From NCBI GenBank assembly GCA_009746045.1, contig RPFO01000027.1:4487608-4551607 (forward strand): DNA of 64,000 nt, read 5' to 3'. Numbering within the stretch: the stretch's first letter is position 1; every line of letters starts with the position of its first letter. Source of the DNA: Mesostigma viride. Taxonomy: Eukaryota > Streptophyta > Mesostigmatophyceae > Mesostigmatales > Mesostigmataceae. Under the pieces are notes generated by a model. That model saw nothing but the letters and a program-made list of their open reading frames with translations. It was not told the DNA's origin and searched no databases. Made by a program: the position numbers and the translations under genes. Below, piece after piece: positions 1-8,459 of the stretch.

Positions 1-1290
1 CTTGTCCATGCACGTAGGTAACGTGGTACGGATACCCTACGCAAGGCATGCATTCTAGGAGGCAGCCACCAACAAACTAGTGATGTTGAGCCTATTTCAG
101 CCTGCCCTAGCAAGGATAAACTAGGCCTAAGCTGCTATAGCTTGCCAGGTGATGGCCAGCACACCTGGTGGCACATGCTGTCAATGGGAAGCTTTTACTC
201 ACCAGTTACGTGCTTGATGATGCCACAGCGACCAGCCAACTGCCTCACACTCATGCAATATGTGTATGGGAAATGTATAACAAACATATATGGAGGTATT
301 CAAACCCATACAGCCTCTAAAACTTATCACCATCACCCTGTGGCAGGTCAACTGACTGAGGGAAGCATCTAAGAAGGGTGTTTTAGAAAGGGGCCAGGCC
401 AGGGTCAAGAAAGAGCATGAATAATGCAAAAAGAATGTGCTACACAAGCTAGAACGTATATATAAACGTCAAACATCGATAGGAAAACGATGCTTAAGCT
501 TTACCAGGCATGGATGGCGTTACCTTGGCCCAGGCGGTGGCCGCAAAATGGCGCATTTCGGCACACCAAAGTTGTGCAGCATGGTCGCTGGATTCGGCGA
601 TTTCTGGCCACCCTTGCACGTTTACGACTACTATGTATCATAAAAAGTATAAAGAAACCGATATATCCTTTAAAATACGCCGGAAAGGTATTGCTGTCAA
701 CGTTTCTATCGTCCGGCCTGATCGCAGTTTTTTCCAGCAAGAACGCTGCCGACACCTATCAAAGGGCATTCCCGCGAACCAGAAATTGGCCTGTATGATC
801 TTTAGGACGTATAAAATCAATATCCTAAGTTTGGTCAGAAAATTCGAACGAAAACGTAAATGCCATGCGTGGGCGCAAGCCGCCATGGCCAGGTCGTCGT
901 TTTCCGGAATGCACGTTGTACGTGAAAAAGTACCCTGACCCCTTGTACTTTGACCGGCCAGAACACCTCTATAACTTTGTCAGAAGTATGCAAACCCATA
1001 TACCATGCTTTAGAGTATTTTATAAACTTTCGATCTTCTCAGCTAAACGTTTCCTAATTCTCAATAGTTTTCGCGGCATTTGGTCGCCCGAGAAGGGGCC
1101 GATGCATCGGCTGGAACTCGATTTTTGGCGGAAAATCGGCCGCAAGACCATTTAGGGGTTAACAATACACAATGTGGCGGCGGTGATAATAGTAACGTCA
1201 TATCTACAACATCATCTAGAGCCGCGATTCCGTCCACCAATAAGATACGGCCACTGGGTCTTCCGTAGCAGGATGGCCTGCAATCTCTTG
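1..1290. repeat. Dispersed repeat R1, copy 1
   Basis: A diverged direct copy of this segment lies at 11,490-12,600. Shared landmarks in the same order are GGCATGCATTCT near 47, GGTGGCACATGCTG near 168, CCCAGGCGGTGG near 530, CGGAAAGGTATTGCTGTCAA at 681-700 and CTTTCGATC near 1,028. The short reading frames here are not conserved between the copies, so it is probably non-coding transposon sequence. The class is unknown. Confidence 0.6.
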
Positions 1291-1689
1291 CCCTAGGCGT
1301 GACGACATTGGTCTAGTAGGCGTGCCGCTCAAGGACAATTTAGCAAAGCGCCGTGCAGCACTTCGCACAAGTCATATCCATCAGCATAAATGCTACATGC
1401 CTAGTCGAGTAATCAAACGGCCTGAAAATAGAGAAGGCAGGTTAATATAAATACCACTACGCCTCTCCTTACATAAACGGCCAATTTTTTATTCACGACT
1501 TTAGGCAGACATGGGCTAATCGACATTTATAATAGCCCAAACAAATTGTTCAATGCAGTGCCGCAGTGATTGATACTGCGACGTACAGATTGCTTGCATC
1601 CTTTTCTTCTGATGGATAGAAGGTAAAGCATCAGTCTATACATCGGAAGGGTATATTTGCAGGAGCCTTCGTACCACTTGATATCACCT
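1291..1689. other. Intergenic, nothing recognised
   Basis: No reading frame, repeat or motif that I can support was seen here. Confidence 0.4.
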
Positions 1690-2169
1690 CAATAATTCCA
1701 TTTCGTGTGCACCACCGCACGAGCCAGACGCTGCGTTACTATGTACCTGGTTGCGTCCATGAGTAAAAGTTTTGGCGGGGGCACTATTGTGCTGGTCGGT
1801 GATTGTGCGTGCCAATCTTGTATCCAGGTCTGGCCTTGCTTTTCTTTGCATGCATCACCACAAAACATCAAAGTCCAATATGCGTGCTAGCTCTGTACGG
1901 TGGAATAACACAGACTGGTCTACCAGATGGCAGCACGGCCATCTGTATGCTAGGGTGAGCACACTAAGTGACTTTACAGGGCCAGCCCACAGCAGCTGTG
2001 CCCCTGCTCTAACCCCATCTTCCATGGCTAACAGCCGAAAATACAAAGGACATGCAAAAATGAAAACTTCACTACCTAGCTATGGGGTTACTCTGTCCAA
2101 AGCCAGGTTCACCCTCGGGTTGGTTAAACCATGCCCCCCCCAGCCGCCCACGCAGGGGTGAGGTCAGCT
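1690..2169 (-). repeat. 3' terminal region of PAT/DIRS-like element copy 1
   Basis: Related sequence follows the recombinase gene of the better copy at 35,690-36,010 and flanks copy 3 at 36,840-37,200; a solo piece lies at 14,600-14,960. Shared marks are TGCATGCATCACCACAAAAC, GGAATAACACAGACTGGTCT with the following CTACCAGATGGC, and CCACAGCAGCTGTGCCCCTG. It directly abuts the recombinase remnant at 2,170, as expected for the terminal repeat of a minus-strand element. Confidence 0.6.
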
Positions 2170-3428
2170 GATAGCTAAAAGATGAGAGATAGAAACTGGA
2201 AGATGTCAAAACACGATGCCAGCCAAGTGGCGCCGAAAAGCCGCTGGGTCAAAACTCCGGGCCGGAGCCCACAGGACTGGCGGGATGTCCCGCCCCAGGA
2301 GGCTGCGGTGGAGGCCAATGTAGCGCGTGACCGAGAGGGATGAAGCCCACTGCAGCCGCGCAGCTGAATGCCCCATGGCGAGTCGCCAGTGATGGCGTTG
2401 TGCGTGGCCCCACCATGCCGGAGTATTTGAAAAGGAAACATCCCCGGGATGCCCACGTAGACCTGCACTGTCTCCCACTGCTGCCTCGCCTGGCTGTACG
2501 TTTTAACAAGCCCCCCAAAAGCAGTGCATCCGGGGGCTGGCTAGCTGTCAAGCATCGCAGGAGCCACAAAGAAAGTTGATCCCGGACGAGGACATGCTGG
2601 GCCGCGCCCTGCGCAGTCTTGGGGTTATGCAGCACAAGGGCACTGATCGTGGGCCCTGGCTCGAGAAGGGGGTGGCCAGGATGGGCCACATCCCGAACCC
2701 GCAGCCCTAGCGCCTATCTAATGCGAAAGTACTGCCGGAAAGCAATATAATCAACACGCTCAAATGCACCTGTCGACGTGAAACTAGCAACAGGGCAGTG
2801 AAATAGCAGAGGCGTCAGGGCATAGGCGGAGGGCTGACAGCCGGAACGAGCCGCTGCCAATCTGCTAACACGCGATCCGCCATTACCCCATTCCGAACAA
2901 TGTCGGGGTAGTACAGGTGCAGACATGCCTTGGTGTGCTGTCATAAGGTATATGTCCCGGCCCACCTCGGGCATGGTAGACAGCAGAAATCCACTCACAG
3001 ACAATGGCCTCCGCATCAGCTGGGTCGACAGGGCCAGGTGGCTCCCACGCCACGGAGAGAGCCACCGCGCACCGGTAGGCTGGCAAGGTAGACACAGGTT
3101 TCACTGTGCCCTCCAAAAGTGCCAAGTCCCGAGGGCGTTGCGCCCCCTCAGGCCCAGGGTTGGGATGCACGTCACCGCAAGTCAGGAATCCATGCGCCAT
3201 GCCATGCAACTGGCCTTGTCAGCTGGGTTGTGGTTGGTAGCCACCCAGATCCAGTGGCTGTGCATGTCACCAGCCAGTGACAGAGTGCAGTAGCGCCGAA
3301 CCAGCTGGTTGAGGCGGTAGGAAGACGAACGCCCTCTGACAGACGCCCTCACCACGGCACTAGAGGCCACGAGCCGGACGACCCGCTTACCTTGACACGC
3401 CTTGGTCCGGCAGGGCCACTCGACCCCC
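2170..3428 (-). pseudogene. PAT/DIRS-like retroelement copy 1: RNase H tail, 2A-like motif, tyrosine recombinase
   Basis: Read on the minus strand, this starts inside RNase H (residues near 3,390-3,430 correspond to 34,400-34,440 of copy 2), passes the RNase H tail ending in NHNPAD, then GDVHPNPGP at 3,150-3,176, then the recombinase. The recombinase still shows LSVTRYIGLHRSL, which holds the nucleophilic tyrosine, but it is spread over several frames between 2,206 and 2,720, and a TAG interrupts it just before ALGLR. It is therefore inactive. RT and gag are missing: the element is cut at about 3,428, where the RING-like gene begins. The stretch from RNase H to the 2A-like motif is open here although the same stretch of copy 2 is shifted, so the two copies complement each other for family reconstruction. 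Confidence 0.8.
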
Positions 3429-3983
3429 GTGCATGCAGATCTTACCGCGGAAGAACGCCATCTCCACAGGTCTAACAAGCCCGTGCATGTGCACACAGAG
3501 AACGGGGACTTCGACAAGAACATCAATGCCTACTCCTATCTGGAGAACACCTTCAAGGTCGCAAAGCTCGTCCTCGACGCCAATAAGATCAAGTGCGCAA
3601 TTTGCGCAGAGGAGAGAGACCGTTTTGTCACTCTCATGCTCGAGAACGAACCCGTGCACGCCTGCTCGGTCATCATTTGCGACCACTGCGCGACTTCAAA
3701 GCTCCACGAGTTCAGAAACCAGTGCTCGCAGTGCCGCAAGCCACTCAGCTCGTCTGGGCAGCTGTTCATCCCCAACCCCCAGCTCATCAGTCTGGCGTCG
3801 AGGAAGACGTACAAGGCCTGCGAGCATCCTGGCTGCTTTTTGATTTTTCCCAGCGAGAAGATGGAGGAGCACGACAGGGAGTGCTTTTACAACTCCTACA
3901 CCTGCGGCAACACGGTCTCCTTTCGCCTGCTAGACAACCAGACCCTCTCTGCCAAGATGTGCTGCGGCTTCGTTGGCATCTAG
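3429..3983 (+). CDS. RING-like and SIAH-like zinc-finger protein, N-terminus cut by the retroelement
   Basis: One open frame ends at TAG 3,981-3,983. It contains a degenerate RING: CAIC, then CSVIICDHC, then CSQC. In a normal RING the middle block reads C-x-H-x-x-C-x-x-C; here the His position is Val, so binding of the second zinc may be weak. About 45 residues later comes a Cys/His group (CEHPGC, EEHDREC, YTC) resembling the zinc finger that follows RING in SIAH-type ubiquitin ligases. If that is right, the role is substrate recognition or ubiquitin transfer. The frame runs backwards into retroelement sequence at about 3,428, so the native start is missing or replaced. Codons end mostly in G or C, unlike the AT-richer surroundings. 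No intron was seen. Confidence 0.6.
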   Translation: MHADLTAEERHLHRSNKPVHVHTENGDFDKNINAYSYLENTFKVAKLVLDANKIKCAICAEERDRFVTLMLENEPVHACSVIICDHCATSKLHEFRNQCSQCRKPLSSSGQLFIPNPQLISLASRKTYKACEHPGCFLIFPSEKMEEHDRECFYNSYTCGNTVSFRLLDNQTLSAKMCCGFVGI

Positions 3984-4120
3984 GCTCTCGCACTCCATCG
4001 CAGTCGTCAGCGCCTCCACCTTGTCGAATACGCCCATCATGGCGTCCAGCTTCTTCGCAGTGTCAGCCTCAAGACAAAACTCCATGTGCTCCTCGACGAC
4101 GCTCTTCTTGCCAACCGTTT
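3960..4120 (-). other. Short antisense coding-like fragment
   Basis: On the minus strand a frame of about 50 residues reads as an acidic, helix-rich peptide (MEFCLEADTAKKLDAMMG and onward) with third positions rich in G or C. The plus strand beyond the stop at 3,983 has no comparable frame. It may be the end of an inverted gene fragment or an exon of an unseen minus-strand gene. Function unknown. Confidence 0.3.
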
Positions 4121-4290
4121 CCCGTTACGAACCTCGTGGCAAGCCACGAGCCGTCGATCTGCTGAATTCGTCTCGGCCACGGGAATTCCAGCCCCGTAGG
4201 TATCAATGCAGGACTTACTGTACACCACCTCGCCTCGCATTCCGCTCGCATCCACCCAGCTCTCTAAGCAACCAAAACCAACCAGCTCCA

Positions 4291-5132
4291 ATGGCTACCG
4301 CCTCCGCCATCTCTGCTTGTCGCCAGCGCAAGGCGCACGATGCTACCAAGAAAATCAAGCAGCCTCGCCACTTCAACATTCTCTTCGACCCAATCACCGG
4401 GGAGCATGTCTGCGATGTCCACCTTCCTGAGGCTTCTCGCCATGTTGTGAACTGCATGATGAATCACTACGAGACGAGCAACATCATGATGAACAAGAAG
4501 CGCCTTCGCTGCATCGGCTGCGACAAGTTGAGGTCTCCCAAGCACTTCATCGAGTTCGACGAAGATTACAAGATGCGCAACTCTCACAGCTTTTCCCCGT
4601 GCGACGGCCATTTCTGCGACTCCTGCGAGTACCTTCAGAAGAACAAGTTGCTCCACAGCATCCCCACGAAGGACTGCGCCAAGTGCAAGAAGCCCACTCG
4701 TGTGGATCTCCTCAAGATCGACTGCAACGGCAAGTCTGAGAACTGCAACAGCTGGGACCCGCCTTCGAGCAGTTCGCATTCGAGCACGAGCGGATGAAGA
4801 AGAACTTCCCTGAGCTGCTGAAGATCTACGCGGATATGGAGGACACCGCCGAGTTCATCAAGTGGCCCATGCCAGGCGCCTACACCGTCTCTGAGCCGAA
4901 CTTCGCTCTCACCGGCCCCAGCGACAATAACGACATCGTCTGCAGCGAGTGCGTCATCAACACTTTGCAGGAGGCTGGCACTGAGAAGGTCTCCTGCCCT
5001 CTCTGCGAGGGCAAGGACTCCAAGCACGACCTGTGCTTCCCGTTTTTCTGCTACGACTCCGCGGAGTCCTGCTATGCGGCTGTGATGAACGATCTGACCG
5101 CCCCGCGCACTGGCTACCTTTCCCTCCTGTAA
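4291..5132 (+). pseudogene. Double CxxC/RING-like zinc protein with one frame break
   Basis: ATG at 4,291 (MATASAISACRQRK). The first part has CIGC, then PCDGHFCDSC, then CAKC, a RING-like or treble-clef ladder with His three rather than two residues after the Cys. The frame reaches TGA at 4,795. The frame that ends at 5,132 is already coding-like upstream of its own ATG at 4,794 (AFEQFAFEHERMKK), with strong G/C third positions from about 4,752. One missing base between about 4,740 and 4,760 joins the halves. The second half has CSEC and CPLC pairs. It is either a pseudogene, an assembly error, or two proteins linked by the ATGA stop-start overlap at 4,794; the first two are likelier. Function unknown; RING-type chemistry is only suggested. 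Confidence 0.6.
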
Positions 5133-5429
5133 ATAGTTTAGAGGCTCTCTCTAGTCCTGTGGACTTGTGTACACTTAAACAGTAATTATATTTTTTATGA
5201 AAACAATTCACGCAAACAAGGTGTCTTATTGTCCATACTTGCAATTAAAGTCAAATTAACAATTGCACACGCCCCAAGTGTCTAAATTTAAAAATACTTA
5301 GCCGTTTAGACTTAGGCAAAATTTTAAATTTGGCGCGATTTCAGAGTTTGACTTCTGGCACCGTCACCATGGGAAAAGTGACCCGTGCCACGTGGCAGAA
5401 TCCCGTGGGTGTGCACCGGTCCGTACTCG
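5133..5429. other. AT-rich intergenic spacer
   Basis: This holds the 3' flank of the preceding gene and an AT-rich stretch. An AAAATTTAAATT-like tract near 5,280-5,335 has no gene. The upstream control region of the next gene starts at about 5,345. Confidence 0.5.
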
Positions 5430-5554
5430 TGCCGCGCTTATCCACAATGGCGCCGCGCTTATCAACGGGCGTCGCGCCATTCCGTACTCGCGTCGCGCTT
5501 ATCCACAGGAGCGTCGCGCTTATCCACAGGAGCGTCGCGCTTATCCACGAGACG
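5430..5554 (+). repeat. About six 21-bp tandem units upstream of the F-box-like gene
   Basis: Units start near 5,430, 5,452, 5,471, 5,492, 5,513 and 5,534 with the core GTCGCGCTTATCCACAGGAG. The last three are nearly identical and the earlier ones have drifted. The array ends about 40 bases before a TATA box and reads like a cluster of binding sites for one regulator. Confidence 0.7.
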
Positions 5555-5592
5555 TGGCCGAATCCTGTGGCAGCTGTGGATACCCCTTCGCC

Positions 5593-5599
5593 TATAAAG
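5593..5599 (+). promoter_or_regulatory. TATA box of the F-box-like gene
   Basis: TATAAAG lies 79 bases before the ATG at 5,678, just after the 21-bp array. A start site about 30 bases downstream would leave a leader of roughly 55 bases. Confidence 0.6.
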
Positions 5600-5677
5600 T
5601 TCTGAAACGCAACAACTCTCGCAGCTATCGTCCTCTCCATCCACCACTACCACCACCACCAGTCCACAAAAACAGCT

Positions 5678-6359
5678 ATGGCTGCCACCTTTGAAAGCCT
5701 CCCTGCAGAAATCGTGCACCGCCTCGTGGAGCTCTCGTGGCCCAAATTGTTTGGCGTTAACAAGTCCACACAGGTCGAGTGGGAAAAGGTCAAAGAGAAG
5801 AAGGAGCGCCAAGCCGCTGAGCTGCTGCAGGCCATTCAGAATGAGATCGAGAACCGCTCCCGCAAACGACGAAGGAGCGATTGCAAGCTGCGCCACATGA
5901 CCGGAGCCTCGCTCGGGCAGTGCCGCTGGTTGCTGTCCGGCAAGAAGCCCTATTTATATCATGCTCCCTCAAGCGAGGATGTGGATCAACTCGGCTCACT
6001 GCACAAAGAAGGATCTGACGTGCCTTGCCCACTGTTTTGAGGACAGAATGTTCTGGGCTGTGAACGTTTTCGGACACAGCGCGCTCATTGTCGCTGACGA
6101 GTACATCAAGTCCGTGCCGAATTTCGAGAGGGAACGCACGGCAGAGGAGCACGGCCGCGAGCTCGTCGATCGCATGAAGGCGGCGTACCGCACGCGCCTC
6201 GAGGAAGTCATGGCTCCTCACCACGTCGCCCCCCTGCTGGAGAAGCTGGATCGGTTGGTGAAGGAGGTGTTCGCCGAGTGGCAGCACAAGCTGGCTAACA
6301 GCTATGTCAGCTGCAAGTTGTGCGGCATTTACAGCAAGAGGAGGAGGCTATTGGACTAG
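5678..6359 (+). pseudogene. F-box-like protein with one frame break
   Basis: ATG at 5,678. The N-terminus (ESLPAEIVHRLVELSWPKLF) looks like the first helices of an F-box, the Skp1-binding part of SCF ubiquitin ligases. A charged coiled-coil-like stretch and a basic RSRKRRRSD nuclear-signal-like run follow. This frame stops at 6,038, while the frame ending at 6,359 is coding-like from about 5,975 by third-position G/C. A single extra base around 5,950-5,975 would separate the two. The second part contains FWAVNVFGHSALIV and ends with CKLC and a basic tail. The match to F-box is short, so the function is only suggested. No intron was seen. Confidence 0.5.
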
Positions 6360-6490
6360 GATTCCAACTAACTACGTTGAATCCTACATTCAAAGGATGA
6401 TTAAACAAACTTTGTTTACCTCTAATAACTTTATGATTTAATACAAACTCAATGAGTAAACACAATTTAAGCAATCACAAGTGAAAAAAC
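6360..6490. other. 3' flank of the F-box-like gene
   Basis: AT-rich sequence up to the inverted-repeat element. It probably holds the polyadenylation region; no feature is certain. Confidence 0.4.
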
Positions 6491-6492
6491 TG

Positions 6493-6915
6493 TTGGCGGG
6501 AAACCGGTATACCGTAGAATAAAAGCACATTTTGGCGAATTAATTAATTTTTTGCGTTGGGAGTATCGGATTTGGGCCCCTGTCGTCCAAATATGGACCA
6601 TTCCTGGCCTTTGGCATTCAGATTCTGAATGTCCTCATCGAGATCTATCAATTGCACTACTAAAACTTTTGTTTGGACCCCTGAACGCCGTACTTGGTCT
6701 GTCTGGACTTTGGCCCATTTGATGCTAAGGGCCCAGCTTACAGCCATTTTCACCTGTCTTGTTGGCCTAGTATCGCTCAACTGAAAACGGACTCTCCAGT
6801 ATCTAAGGTATGATTTGGAATCCTCTCGGGGAGATCTGTCGATTGCGCTACTCAAAATAAAAATCGAACTTGATTTTTGAGCCCCAGTCTACGAGAGTAG
6901 ACCGGTTTCCCGCCA
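6493..6915. mobile_element. Small inverted-repeat transposon (MITE) with CTG target duplication
   Basis: The ends are TTGGCGGGAAACCGGT and its exact reverse complement (16 bp), both flanked by CTG. The interior has no gene but holds an internal duplication: GAGATCTATCAATTGCACTACT near 6,640 (split here as GAGATCTATCAATTG and CACTACT) and GAGATCTGTCGATTG with CGCTACT near 6,832. This is a non-autonomous DNA transposon. The 3-bp CTG duplication is not the TWA of typical Harbinger elements, so the superfamily is open. Confidence 0.75.
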
Positions 6916-6960
6916 ACTGTTTCAAGTGCATGTTTACTAGCTCACAGAGTGTTTAGGTTC

Positions 6961-7118
6961 TAGGGTTTAGGGTTTAGGGTTTAGGGTTTAGGGTTTAGGG
7001 TTTAGGGTTTAGGGTTTAGGGTTTAGGGTTTAGGGTTTAGGGTTTAGGGTTTAGGGTTTAGGGTTTAGGGTTTAGGGTTTAGGGTTTAGGGTTTAGGGTT
7101 TAGGGTTTAGGGTTTAGG
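6961..7118 (+). repeat. Interstitial telomeric repeat, about 22.5 units of TTTAGGG
   Basis: 158 bases of perfect TTTAGGG, preceded by a slightly broken unit (GTTTAGGTTC at 6,951). This is the plant and green-alga telomere unit. Genes or repeats lie on both sides, so it is internal rather than a chromosome end in this assembly. Confidence 0.95.
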
Positions 7119-7186
7119 ACCCGCGGAGCGGCGCTCGGGACTTGGTAAAATTTTAAGTGCAAACGAAGCACTAAGGGAGCGGCGCT

Positions 7187-7669
7187 CCGGACTTGTGCAA
7201 ATTTCATTACTGGCTAAGTGCCCACGCTTGGGACTTGTAAAATTTTAAGCAAAGCCAAAGTACCCACGGAGCGGCGCTCACAATTTATAATTTTAGTTAC
7301 TGGCAAGCCCCGGACTTGTATAAATAGATTCACTGCAGAAACGTCACCCTGGCCAGTCGACCCTTGCATACACGCGCCCGGCCCGCTGGCAGGTCGCCGC
7401 CATGGAGAGGACGAAGGCAATTTAACAATAAAACAAAGCAAAGGTGCCTGTCAAGCATACCAGGAATTTGTGGCAGCCATGGATCATGAAGCGGTGTTGA
7501 AGAAGATACCGCTTACATCAATTTTCACTCATGTAGGGCGGCGTCTCAACAAAATGGAGGCCGCTTATAATCACGAAGAATACGCTGACACAAAGAATAA
7601 GCGTGCCAAAACCAGAGAGGAAAGGCGTGCCCAGATGCAGGGTGCTGTCGGGGGATCTGGCTATGGGCT
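7187..7669 (+). repeat. Left arm of a 1.26-kb foldback
   Basis: This is almost an exact inverted copy of 7,970-8,449, with a unique 300-base loop at 7,670-7,969. The arm includes a promoter-like part (TATAAATAG at 7,319-7,327) and the 5' coding part of the chromodomain gene. GGAGCGGCGCTC motifs, themselves hairpin-like, recur at about 7,125, 7,177 and 7,271. Confidence 0.9.
7319..7327 (+). promoter_or_regulatory. TATA box in the left arm; mirror copy at 8,312-8,320 on the minus strand
   Basis: TATAAATAG is followed by about 150 bases to the ATG at 7,479. The mirror copy in the right arm points inward, so transcription could enter the loop from both sides. Confidence 0.5.
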
Positions 7670-7969
7670 TACTCCCAAGGAGCGGGATGAATGGGAGATA
7701 GCATCTATTGCAGACGCAAAATACGAAGGCGACAATATCATCCTCTTGATCGAGTGGGAGTTTACGAAAGATCAGCTTCTTGCCTGCGCTCTCAAGGGTC
7801 AAAAGATCCAGAAATATAGCTGGGAGCCTATTGAAATGCTGGCAAGCAACTGCGACGGAGCCATAGCCACATTTGTGCAGGATTTTGTCTCTACCAAGGC
7901 GAAGTGCAAGGCCAACAACAAGGCAGACCACACCGGAAAGCTATGCTTGTGTTCATCGTGTTCGAACGT
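7479..7969 (+). CDS. Chromodomain protein, 3' end lost to the inverted arm
   Basis: ATG at 7,479 (MDHEAVLKKIPLTSIFTHVG) opens a frame that also runs upstream without a stop to 7,218. Near 7,685-7,890 it shows a chromodomain pattern: EIASIADAKYEGDN, then LLIEWEF, then YSWEPIEML, then IATFVQDF. Chromodomains bind methylated histone tails and occur in chromatin proteins and in some retroelement integrases. The domain lies wholly in the unique loop; the first half of the gene is in the left arm and is repeated backwards in the right arm. After 7,969 the frame enters the inverted arm and its last 40 residues are only antisense sequence, so the natural C-terminus is missing. No transposase or integrase is attached. 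Confidence 0.6.
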
Positions 7970-8449
7970 AGCCCATAGCCAGATCCCCCGACAGCACCCT
8001 GCATCTGGGCACGCCTTTCCTCTATGGTTTTGGCACGCTTATTCTTTGTGTCAGCGTATTCTTCCTGGTTATAAGCGGCCTCCATTTTGTTGAGACGCCG
8101 CCCTACATGAGTGAAAATTGATGTAAGCGGTATCTTCTTCAACACCGCTTCATGATCCATGGCTGCCACAAATTCCTGGTATGCTCGACAGGCACCTTTG
8201 CTTTGTTTTATTGTTAAATTGCCTTCGTCCTCTCCATGGCGGCGACCTGCCAGCGGGCCGGGCGCGTGTATGCAAGGGTCGACTGGCCAGGGTGACGTTT
8301 CTTTAGTGAATCTATTTATACAAGTCCGGGGCCTGCCAGCAACTAAAATTATAAATTGTGAGCGCCGCTCCGTGGGTACTTTGGCTTTGCTTAAAATTTT
8401 ACAACTCCCGAGCGTGGGCACTTAGCCAGTAATGAAATTTGCACAAGTC
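7970..8449 (-). repeat. Right arm of the foldback, with a truncated second copy of the gene
   Basis: On the minus strand it repeats the promoter and first 60 or so codons of the chromodomain gene (MDHEAVLKKIPLTSIFTHVG again) with a few substitutions, then runs into the loop. It lacks the chromodomain. Differences between arms are a few percent, so the inversion is fairly recent. Confidence 0.9.
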
Positions 8450-8459
8450 CCGAACGTCA

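Noticed and set aside
5430-5560. Cluster of bacterial DnaA boxes (TTATCCACA) as a replication origin
   Set aside because: The setting is eukaryotic, the sites are part of a 21-bp promoter array next to a TATA box, and there is no dnaA, dnaN or AT-rich unwinding region.
6038-6041. Antizyme-like +1 shift at TTT-TGA-G in the F-box-like gene
   Set aside because: Third-position bias changes frame about 65 bases earlier, so the stop is not the shift point.
3429-6359. Endogenous giant-virus island
   Set aside because: Intronless GC-rich zinc-finger genes are suggestive, but no capsid, polymerase, packaging ATPase or helicase is present, and related gene A has a spliced intron.
6961-7118. True chromosome end
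   Set aside because: Both sides carry ordinary sequence in one contig; without read evidence it is an internal tract.
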